Positions 1 to 9,235 of a stretch of 64,000 nt of DNA are shown here, piece by piece. The notes beneath the pieces were generated by a model. The model was not told where the DNA came from and ran no database searches. It saw nothing but the letters and a program-made list of their open reading frames with translations. A program made the position numbers and the translations under genes. The DNA is from Ananas comosus (lineage: Eukaryota; Streptophyta; Magnoliopsida; Poales; Bromeliaceae). The first letter of the stretch is position 1, and the number at the start of each line of letters is the position of its first letter. The stretch is taken from assembly GCF_001540865.1 (NCBI RefSeq), contig NC_033623.1, positions 15,037,995 to 15,101,994 on the forward strand, read 5' to 3'.

Positions 1-423
1 AGCGTGCCTGTGCCGTACCGTGTCAGGGACATAACGGCACACCCCCATGCCACGGCACTTTAAATCTTGACTTCGGTCCACGATGGGCCAAAGTCGATTA
101 CGCCGTTTTAGATTAAATCGAGTTTCGACCGTAATTTTTTGAAAGTATCGTTTATGGTGAAAATGACTTTCCCCCTCTCAACTTTTACCTCATTTCCACC
201 CAAACGAATGTACCCTTATAGTCACCAGCCTCAGAAAGGTGAACAATATCCAGATGAATGATTAGAGATATCTCAAATTGTCCATGATGATTGAATTGAT
301 GACCTCTGTAATTTTGTTTATCCTTCATTTTTTTTTTTCTGTTTTTGTTGGCTACTTTAGGAGAATTTCTTCATTATTCGTGCAATTGTGCATCTATAAC
401 ACCAGTTATTATGGAACAACATG
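1..423. other. Intergenic, no gene seen
   Basis: The first ~110 bases are GC-rich with repeated GTGCC/GGCAC words and look like the edge of a dispersed repeat. The rest is AT-rich with no supportable ORF. The stretch could be the 3' flank of a gene to the left, but nothing diagnostic is visible. Confidence 0.4.
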
Positions 424-615
424 ATGCTGATGTAGTTGTAGTTAAGCATGTCCCAGAATGGCTGCTAATCTGTTCCTTTTTATACAATAAAATTTGTAAG
501 ACCAGCTAGAACTGTAAATTTGGTGCTGATGTAGTTAAGCATGTCTCAGAATGGCTGCTAATTTGTTTCTTTTTATACAATAAAATTTGTGAGACCAGCA
601 AGAACTGTAAATTTT
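424..615. repeat. Tandem duplication of a ~95 bp unit (2 copies)
   Basis: Unit 1 (about 424-521) and unit 2 (about 522-615) both run from GCTGATGTAGTT through AGCATGTC, AGAATGGCTGCTAAT and TACAATAAAATTTGT to AACTGTAAATTT. They differ by a few substitutions and a 6-base GTAGTT duplication in unit 1. The AATAAA in each unit would suit a 3' untranslated region, but no coding exon was identified beside it. Confidence 0.8.
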
Positions 616-1154
616 ACTTTGTAGGACTACAGAAAAGTTTTGAGAAGCTCTGTAGATATTGTATGCGTTTTCACTTATATAAGAGGAGCAATCACCGAAA
701 GGTTCTGTAACTAAATATGCATTTCGTATCTGTGGTGCTATACTAGAATATTTATTTACATTTTCCTCTTTATGGGCTACATAATAATAGCTCATTGTTT
801 CTGTGCAAACACAGTAATTAAATTTTGCAGCTTAGCAGTTCTTGTTTCTGAAATTTTTATCTATATAATCAATCAAGCACAACCGTCGAAAACATTGCAG
901 CCACATGATATGTTTCATTTAAATTGCAGGAGGTATTTGGCAACACAGGGAAGTTATTTTGTATTTATTTGTGGTCCTATGTACATGTACATCACTCACG
1001 ATTCCCATTCAAGAAACAATTCTCATTTCTCACAAGGGAATTGAAAGTAGAGGGTGGGCTACTTGGACCCTAATTAAGGCGAGCATCACATTCGAACAGC
1101 TAGAAGGTGCCGACAATTACTGGATGCTTACTTTTGCAATTTATGCGGGCAAGT

Positions 1155-1315
1155 TTTTTTTTTTTTTTTTTGAGAGAGATAGATAGCACGCTACCTGCTT
1201 CGTTTATTTCATTTGGAAATAAACTTAGCTGTAAATGTGAATCAACTAGAATTCGAATTTGAGTCTCGAGTACCAACCACCGAGTCGTTTGCCACTTGCT
1301 TTAGGGACGGTCGGT
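1155..1315 (-). mobile_element. tRNA-derived SINE with target-site duplication
   Basis: On the minus strand this reads ACCGACCGTCCCTAAAGCAA..., a tRNA-like head with an A-box-like and a B-box-like (GTTCGAATCC-type) segment, a body with AAATAAACTTAGCT, a tail ending GCTACCTATCTCTCTC, and poly-A (poly-T here at the left). The duplication TATGCGGGCAAGT flanks it at 1142-1154 and 1315-1327. It is a full-length copy of the family found repeatedly in this window. Confidence 0.88.
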
Positions 1316-1352
1316 ATGCGGGCAAGTATTTTAACTTATCTCTTTTGTTTAG

Positions 1353-1425
1353 TACATACTACAGACGGCATTAGATAAGCAAACAGGCTGTGAGGCGTGC
1401 GACCACTCTCCCGAAGGTTACTCTG
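1353..1425 (+). other. Possible orphan internal exon
   Basis: A 73-base open stretch lies between a good acceptor (TCTTTTGTTTAG at 1341-1352) and a consensus donor (CTCTG/GTAAGC at 1426). One frame reads YILQTALDKQTGCEACDHSP then EGYS, protein-like with two Cys. A weaker candidate exon at about 930-958 (EVFGNTGKLF) lies upstream, on the other side of the SINE at 1155-1315. I recognise no family and found no convincing further exons, so this may be a gene relic or a real gene mostly outside the window. Confidence 0.25.
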
Positions 1426-2391
1426 GTAAGCACCTTTCTTTACATGAAAATTTTGCAGCCTTTAGAAAGCCAGTAATGAAATGAAATTTCATATACACGA
1501 GTTTTTGGTGAGAAATTATTGACTGGACCAGTCTACTACCACGTCAGCACATGGACCTCCAGCTAAAAAAAATCCCCTTTGTCCCGTTCCCTAATTGCCA
1601 TTCAGTGAATTCCGGTCTTTTCAATATGTCAAATTTACTTTCTTTTAAAGTGGTAGACATCGAAAAGGAGTGACGAGATTAAGGGTGAATTTTTGGGTGG
1701 TTCGCGGTCAGCCAAGTCCTCCTTCTATAATTTCTCATTGCTTACTGACTAGGCTGTTTGGTTATATGAGTTTCAATTGGTGCATCGTATTATTAAATTT
1801 AGGTGGGCTTGGACGTATCAATATGCTGCTAGTTACTTTTGAGTGTTCTTGTTAGAATTAGATTAACAACACCCAACGATAAATAACTTCAGTGAAGGTC
1901 CGACACAGATGTTTCCTCTCAGATTAACTTTGTGGTACGAATTATCCGTAACGTACTCACGCACTGTTACAGTAGGGAAGAGCACCTACTTTGTACGACC
2001 GTCCTTGGTATTAGAAAACGCGTTCCGTGACAAATGATTTGAGTTAGGTAGTGCATGCTTTTCTCCTTGCCCTCATAATATGAAACATTGTCATTCTTTT
2101 CCGAAGTTGAAGATCCGAGCCAAATTGGTTCTTTGACTTTTGTGGGCCCATTGGATTCACTAATGGGTTTAAAATGAGCAGTTCTTTATGCATAGTGATT
2201 CTCTCTATTTATCTCTATCTACTCTCTGAGTGACCGAGCCTGCTGCTTCTACTTCGCATTCTTAGTCGTGCACAAGCAGACTCTTAAGCATGATCTGTCG
2301 GCCGACAACGAGAGTAGTATTTTAAAAGTCTTTTAGTTTTGTCACGATTGAATCGAGTTTCTAAAATTCAAAATTTTGGCCATAAGGTCCT
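1426..2391. other. Intergenic, nothing recognised
   Basis: Mixed-composition spacer. The short ORFs have no protein-like composition, and no tandem or inverted repeat is evident. Confidence 0.4.
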
Positions 2392-2394
2392 TTA

Positions 2395-3079
2395 GGGTGT
2401 GTTTGGATTGTCGGAAAATGGCTCCAAAAAAAATGAAAAAAATTTTCTACTGTTTGGTTGCTTGTAAATTTTTTTTTCAAAAAATTTATTTTACATATTT
2501 TGGGAAAACGAAGGGTTTTCGTTTTCCGCTCCAAGCGAGCAGAAAACAAAAAGCTTGCTATGAAAAAATCGCGGCGCACGACAAACTTGCTGTTGGAGCA
2601 CGCGGTCCACGAGGTGGACTTCACCTCGTGGACCACGTGAGGGAGAGTCGACGTGACCTGTGAACTCTCTTCCTCATTCATTATGTGTTATATATATATA
2701 TATATGATTTTTTATATAAATATATTATTATATAATATTATATTTATATATATAATTATTTATTTTATAGTACTAAATATAATGTAGTATTATGTAATAT
2801 ATTTATTATAATTTTAAATATATTTAATTTATATGTAAAAATTATAATAATAATATATATAGTATATTAATTATTATATAATAATAATATATATAATAAA
2901 AATATATTATATAGGTTTTTATCTATTTTTTCTTGTCTTTCAACCAAACAACAATCATCGAAAATTACTTTTTTTTTCCTACAAATTAAATACTACACCA
3001 TGTAAAATATTTTTTCCACGAAAATTTTTTTTTCATCGAAAATTTTTTTTTGCAGTTCTACGTGAAACCGAATAGGCCC
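2395..3079. mobile_element. Tourist-like (PIF/Harbinger) MITE with TTA duplication
   Basis: The left end GGGTGTGTTTGGAT and the reverse complement of the right end, GGGCCTATTCGGTT, are related terminal inverted repeats of the Tourist type. TTA flanks both sides (2392-2394 and 3080-3082), the usual PIF/Harbinger target duplication. The interior is poly-A/T rich with a long TA-rich core (2690-2900). It also has a GC-rich hairpin at 2602-2638. The two short overlapping ORFs inside are by-products of the inverted structure. Confidence 0.7.
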
Positions 3080-3370
3080 TTAGCTCTGGTAGCCTTACCG
3101 TCAAATCAGTACCCCCAGTATTATTCTGGCACGTGGGGTGTAGCAGCTAGGCCACGCGGTAGATCCATGCTTTTCGCATCTTCTACAGGAGGAAAAAAGA
3201 AAAGAACTTACGGTAGTTCATTGCTTTGAATGACGAATATGGGGATAAAAATCTGACCTCATTACTAATAGAGTCCATTACATTTTTGGGCGACACAAAA
3301 AAAAATTTAAAAATTCTCAGGTCAAAGTTCATGAGTCATTACCGTTTTTCGTCAACAAAAAAAGTCTTGT

Positions 3371-3512
3371 GCCGGCCAATTTAGTGCAATTGGCTAAAGA
3401 CTTGATGGTTTGTATCTAAGTTTTTAAATTTGAGTCTAGTTGTTTCACATTTTTGGCCGAGTTTATTTCTAAAGAATGAACTGAGCAAGTAGTATGCTAA
3501 ATAGTCTCTAAA
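3371..3512 (+). mobile_element. Diverged SINE copy (same family)
   Basis: Reads as an old member of the tRNA-derived SINE family: GCAATTGGCTAAAGACTTGATGG (head), a degenerate B box, TTGTTTCACATTTTTGGCC, GAGTTTATTTCTAAA, and a tail GCAAGTAGTATGCTA. No poly-A or clear duplication remains. Confidence 0.6.
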
Positions 3513-3587
3513 AGAACACAAAACAGAAAAGGCCTTTCGAGTTATTAAGGTTGTCACTAGCTTGGTGTTCGCATATACTGTAGGAGG

Positions 3588-4140
3588 GTGTTTGGATTGG
3601 GTACAAAAGAGGGATAAGGCTTTATCCCCCCCTCTTATACCCAAATAATAATTTGGACGGACGAAAACTATAGTTCCCACTTATAGAGAGAGAGAGATAT
3701 TTTTGTTTTAATTTAGAATTTAAATTTTTAAAATTTGTTATTTCAAAATTAAAGTTTATAATTTAAAATTCTAAATTTTAAAGTTTAAATTTTAATTTTG
3801 ATATTTTAAATTTTTTAAATTTAAAAAGTGATATTTTATATTTTTCAAATTTAAATTTGATCTCAAATTTAAAATTTAAAATTTAAAATTATAAATGTAA
3901 AATTTAAAAATTTAAATTCAAATATGATGAGAAGGGTAATATCATTATTTTTTATTTATACCTATTCATTATTTTTCTTATTTCATCTTATCTATTCAAA
4001 TATTATTTTTTTTATTTTCGAGAGCAATCTAATATTTATTTAAACGTATAATCGGTTTAGTTCTCGCTTATATCTAAATTAATATTTATTTTTGAAATAA
4101 ATAAATTTTATTTATATTTGAACCAAACGAAGCTTAGATG
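3588..4140. repeat. AT-rich Tourist-like remnant
   Basis: The left end GGGTGTTTGGATTGGGTA and the right end ATTTGAACCAAACGAAGC are inverted-repeat-like, and the interior is many permutations of AAATTTAAA. No clean target duplication was found, so family assignment is tentative. The rest of 3083-4624 holds no gene that I can see. Confidence 0.45.
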
Positions 4141-4624
4141 TGACATTGCCGCCCACTGCAGGAGAAGATCTTTACTTGATCCACACAGCCTTTTATTTGA
4201 TTCGGACTTTCTACTATCGCATATTTCTTTTCTTTAGCTCCTTTTGTTGCATGATATGGTAGTACCAATAATTTGGTCGTACCATAAGGTTGCACCCTCC
4301 GTTGTTTTCAGCATTCAGAATTTGTCTTCCCCTGGTCCTTTTCACTATTCGGAATTTGTTTTCACTTTTTCCGAAGATTTGGCCAATGGTTAAATCTGTT
4401 CAAGTCCTTAGCAAAGGCAGTGTACAAGTAGCGTGCTACAAATGGTCCATCACTGAAAAATCCGATGATTGGTAAGTTGAATCTAATTGCTAGCGTCGCA
4501 GGCTATAATTAGGACACTATAAATGGTGCATCACAGAGAGGGCTATCAACATCTAAGAAGCTTCCCTGGTTCCTAAGCTGCCTATGGAGATGCCTTTTGT
4601 CCAAGAAAATAATTGAGGATGAGG

Positions 4625-5001
4625 TGTAATGATCTGACCCATATATCTTAAATCAAAATTTTTTCTTATTCGATATGAGACTATTAAGGTGTTAAAGATT
4701 CCTTCCGTTTAGACGCTATATAGATTAGAATTATTAGGCGATGGCTTCCATTAAACCCTTTGTGTATTATTTTGTCTTATATAATACTTAGCTCTCCTAC
4801 TTTCGGCCGGTATTCGACTCTGATAACAAATGTAGCGACTTGACCCGCTAGCAATGATTACTCTTGAATCCAAACCACCGTATTGAAAATGCTTGAATCC
4901 AACCATTATTATTATTATTATTATTAGAATGTGAGGGCTCGTATATTTTAAATCAGAATTTTTTTTCTTTTTCATTCAACGTGAGACTCTTGGATGTTAC
5001 A
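4625..5001 (-). mobile_element. TRIM-like miniature LTR retroelement
   Basis: On the minus strand, 5001-4831 (171 bp) starts TGTAACATCC and ends GCTACA, as an LTR would. It is followed at once by TTTGTTATCAGAGTCG, close to the initiator-Met tRNA primer-binding sequence (TGGTATCAGAGC). After only ~135 bp, 4696-4625 resembles the start of the first LTR again (TTTAACACC, AGTCTCAT, AAGAAAAAATTTTGATTTAA), then is truncated. Short LTRs, a Met-tRNA PBS and a tiny non-coding interior fit a TRIM element. An (ATT)n tract lies inside LTR 1. Confidence 0.5.
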
Positions 5002-6526
5002 TGAGGGGGACCTTCTCTGGGGTTACAGAGTAATTTTCTTCGCTAAATATGGGGCCTTGGAAAATCCGCTAGGAGACAAAGGCAGTCCTCTTCAACTGTT
5101 TGGGGATTCTTTCGCTTGATGGCACAACCTCGAGGAATCAAAGGTACAGCAATATAGTCTCTCGAATGAAAGGTACAACAATGTTGTCTCAGCTGTCCTC
5201 CATTAATGTTAGCCGAGGGTTTGAAGAGTCCACTGTGCAACAGTTGTTCTCTTATTATGAGTGGTTCAAGGATTGATTGATTCCTTGGTTTCGGGATCAA
5301 TGGCGTTGCTGTTAGATACAGGGAAAGACATTCTTGCAAGGCAAAATTACGTGCTGGGCATGTTTGGTCCATGAATGAAATAGAAATAGAAAATAAAATT
5401 AAATTACTTTAGAATAAGAAATGAAATGACGAATCGTTCAAAAATATTTTGTTCATTATTAGAATGAAAATCAGAATACAAATATAGAATTTTTTTAGAG
5501 AGAATTTTAATTAAGAAATAGAAAAGGAATGAAGGGAGAGGAGGAGGTGTAGATGAAGGAAGATTTTGACTAGTTTACTTTAAAATTGGTCAATTCGAAA
5601 TTCAAAGTCAGATTGGGCCATAAATGAATTTGATCATTTCCATTTCAGAGTGGAATGTGATTCAGAATCCAATTCGTATAAAGCAAACAATAACAATCGA
5701 AATCAATGAATCTCATACCGATTTCATAAACTAAAATAGGTGAACCAAATATGCCCCTTGATCCTCATGTATCACTAATATAACGATAATGCAAGAACAG
5801 TGTTGTTTGGCGACATAACATTAATTAAAATGTCATATTAACAAAATATATCGGTATTTAGTTAGCTAAATAGGATTTTACAGCTTAATTATAATAATTT
5901 ATAAAATTTGGGTCATCACTTTTATAATAAATAAAAATTTGGGAATCAAACTATCATGCAGCTCATAGTTCGAGAAGAAAAAACTATAATTTTTTTTTTT
6001 AAATGAAAAGATCGGTATATCTTAGGGCATAGGGCGGATTAGTAGCCCTCAGGAAATTCTAGTTGAATAAAAATTTGGTGGGGGCAGTCTCCGCAATGAG
6101 ACCGTTTTGTTCACCATCCATAATGTGAATGTCGCGCATTAGGATAGTCTACACCAAATCTTGTTTTTTCGGTGGTTGTGGAGACGGTGAAACAGAAATT
6201 CGGGGCTTAACCTGGTGAGAGAGATGTGAACAGAAGGGAATGGAGTTGTCTGTTATTCTCTGTTGATAAGAAGAAAGCAGATCTACTTCTTTGATTAGTA
6301 GATTACTATACAACTACAGGATGTGGATGGTGTACTGCATTCTCACCAGCATCCGCCCGTTCTTGTAATGGGTGTTGAATTCAAACTCGGAGAAGTAATT
6401 TAGGTATAGCTCAAAAATAATTCTTTTTTTTTTCCCGAATTTTGATGTCAAAACGTTTCAGATCATTTAGGCCAAATTGAAAAAAGTTAATGAAATTGTT
6501 TTCGTTTTTTAACCTCTTGATGTTAC
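5002..6526. other. Intergenic, nothing recognised
   Basis: 5045-5372 is relatively complex sequence with a minus-strand ORF of 109 codons, but no family is recognisable. The remainder is AT-rich spacer. ACCAAATATGCCCC near 5747 resembles the right end of a Tourist-like element. Confidence 0.35.
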
Positions 6527-7173
6527 TAGGGATGCAAATGGGGCGGATCTGGGGGCGGAAGCCCCGCCCCGCCTCCCCCCGAATTCGTAACGGGTTAAAA
6601 AATATATCCCATAATCCGCCCCGTCTCGTAACCCGCCTCCGGCCGGCGCTCCGAATCCGCCCCGCAAACTAATAATTTTTATAAAATTATAATTATAATA
6701 TTATTAATATTTTGTAAAATTTAAATTAATAATTTTTAATAATATTATATATATATAATTTAACAATATCAATTATAAAAATAAAAAATATCAATCACAA
6801 TTCAAAATAAAATTTAAAAGTTTCAAATACATTAGAAATGAGAGTATTAACTTATTTGTATTTTGAACTTTTTTTTTAAATACATTATATTTTAGAAATA
6901 TTTTTTTAAATTATAAATGGTTTTCGGGNTTTGTATTTTGAACTTTTTTGTGAATACATTATTTTTTAAGAATATTTTTTTTAAAATATAAATAATTTTT
7001 GGGACAGATTCGGGGCGGGTTAAAATTTCTTCCGTTTCCTGTTCCGAATCTGTCTCAGATCGTAAAATTTACTTCGTTTTCTGTCCCAAATCCATTTATT
7101 TTCTCTTATTTACTGCCCCCGTCGGGGCGGATCGGGGCGGGAGCTCCACCAACCCGGATCCGTTGCATCCCTA
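6527..7173. mobile_element. hAT-type MITE (TAGGGATGCAA ends) interrupted by a gap
   Basis: Terminal inverted repeats are TAGGGATGCAA and TTGCATCCCTA. Flanking 8-mers GATGTTAC (6519-6526) and GATGCTGC (7174-7181) are a two-mismatch remnant of an 8-bp duplication, as expected for hAT. Subterminal regions are GC-rich with GGGGCGG / CCGCCCC words and the core is AT-rich. A single N at 6929 lies between two similar ~74 bp segments (6855-6928, 6930-7003). Confidence 0.75.
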
Positions 7174-7420
7174 GATGCTGCGAAGAAGTTTTATCTCTTC
7201 TTCTTCCCTAGAAAAGGGAACTTTTTTCCCCCTTTGTTTGTCCAAGCTAATTCAAGCCTTAGGAGAGCAATTTAGATATAGTTTAAAATTAGTATATAAT
7301 TTCTTATGGAGACAATTTTTGGGAGTCATACAATTGCATAACAATTCCTTATTTTTTGATCATTTTAAGAGACGGCAAAATTCCTGAACTGTATTTTATC
7401 TTCGATCATGTAGTACTGTT

Positions 7421-7569
7421 TTTTTTTTAGAGATAGATAGTACGCTATCCGCTTCATTTATTTCATTTAAAAATAAACTTAACTGGAAATGTGAATCAAC
7501 TAGAATTCGAACTTTAATTTCGGGTACCAACCATCAAGCCTTTTGCCAATTGCTCTATGGACGGTCGGT
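7421..7569 (-). mobile_element. tRNA-derived SINE with 17-bp duplication
   Basis: Same family as 1155-1315, poly-T at the left. The duplication GATCATGTAGTACTGTT is perfect at 7404-7420 and 7570-7586, so this is a relatively young insertion. The B box reads GTTCGAATTC. Confidence 0.9.
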
Positions 7570-8174
7570 GATCATGTAGTACTGTTATTTTCTCTTTTTA
7601 AGAAGCATTCGAACTGTTTTATCAAAAACAACACGTGCCTAATTTCTAGCAGGCTCCTTATCCACTTGCTTTGTAATGCGGCATAGATTAATAACAGGCT
7701 CCTTATCAAAAACAACACCTTCTCCTATAGAGGGCACAGATTAATTCCGCTAAAATTCAGCGGCGGGATCGATTCCATGCTTGGTAAAATCTAACCCTAG
7801 ATTTTTAAGTCATTACTGCTACTTTTAGGCGGGTCCCTTACCATGGTGTAGCGATATTCCCTGCAATGTCCATTGTCGCCTTTTGAAGCCTTTGATTGGT
7901 ATCCCAACGTGGTGTTACATCATCTTTTCTCTAGTGGGCGAAAAAGGAATATATATATATATATATTAATTAAGTCGCTTATTAAGTAAAAGTTTTTGTA
8001 TCAGCTTGAGCTGTTCTAGATCTATAGGCTAATCTTGTTAAGTCAGGAAAATACTTTTTCATCTTAGGATTTTCACAATACTAGGTTGTTAATTTTGAGC
8101 TACTCATTTTGTCTACTCATTTTGTCCATTTCCCTCTTGCGGAAAAAGACCTTCAATTGAAAAGTATCAATACC

Positions 8175-8243
8175 ACCGACCGTTCCTAGAGCGCAAAGGG
8201 CTAACTATCTCTCAGAAAAAAAAAAAAGAAAAAAAAGAAAAGT
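8175..8243 (+). mobile_element. Internally deleted SINE (head joined to tail)
   Basis: Starts with the SINE head ACCGACCGTTCCTAGAGC, keeps GCAAAGGGCTA, then jumps to the family tail ACTATCTCTCAG followed by an A-rich tract. Flanks AAAAGTATCAATACC (ends 8174) and AAAAGTACCAATACC (from about 8239) form a one-mismatch duplication. About 90 bp of body, including the B box, is missing. Confidence 0.75.
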
Positions 8244-8773
8244 ACCAATACCAATGTTTCGGAAAAGCTCAAGATAGTTGCAATTGTATATACATCTCAT
8301 ATAATTATAAATAATATATTGTTGTTATTATAAAAAAATTAAGAATAAGAATGTATGAAAAATGAAGTAGCATACAGGAGGATCAAGTAGAGTTTCTTGA
8401 TGACTCACATTGAATATATACACCAAAATAAAATAAAAAATAATTGAGAATCAAAACAAACTAACAATATTATTATATGCATCGTATATTCATATATAAT
8501 ACTTAAGCAACTGCATCCATAAACTGGACACATTTATAAGTGCATGCATCTCCGTCTATAATAGTGAATAAATAAATACAAAATTTTATTGGAAATTGAA
8601 TGCAATCACGTTCTATCGAGTGAGATGTTTCTCTCTTGTGCCACGTTCAAGCGTAGACAAAGGCTCAATAATTGACGAGTCATAATTAATACTGTCCTAT
8701 AACATTTGAGTCATATCGATATTATTGAATTATTAGATGATTTTTCTAGGAACTCAATTGGTAGGGCCAAAAC

Positions 8774-8968
8774 TAGAAACGCCAATGGGTATGGATGCAT
8801 GAAATTTTATCCGAATCCGAACCCAAATGAAACGGATATATCCGATGAATATGGATATGAATTCGGATATGGATATCAAAAATAGAAACCCGACGGATAT
8901 GAATTCGGATATGAATTTTGATTGTACCCGACCCGAACCCAATTCCGATCCGAACCTCGAATTTATTT

Positions 8969-8999
<31 letters not shown>

Positions 9000-9227
9000 T
9001 TGATGTTATATTTTAATTTGTATTTTAAAAATTTAGATTTAATATAATATATTTTGAAATATTAAAAAAAAATAATTATTTCGGATTCGGATTCGGGTTT
9101 CGGATTTTTGGTCGGATTCGGATTTGAATATGGATTTTTAAAATCCGTCGGGTTCAGATCTCGGGTTTGGAGTGGGGTTCGGGTTCGGGGCTTTAAAAAT
9201 TCACTCCGAATCCGATCCACATCTCTA
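8774..9227. mobile_element. hAT-type MITE rich in TCCGAA words
   Basis: The left end TAGAAACGCCAATGGGTATGG and the right end ATCCGATCCACATCTCTA are decayed hAT terminal repeats. The 8-mers GCCAAAAC (8766-8773) and ACCAAAAC (9228-9235) are a one-mismatch 8-bp duplication. Both subterminal regions repeat CGGATAT / CCGAATCCGAA and flank a TA-rich core. The ORFs across it are repeat by-products. Confidence 0.75.
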
Positions 9228-9235
9228 ACCAAAAC

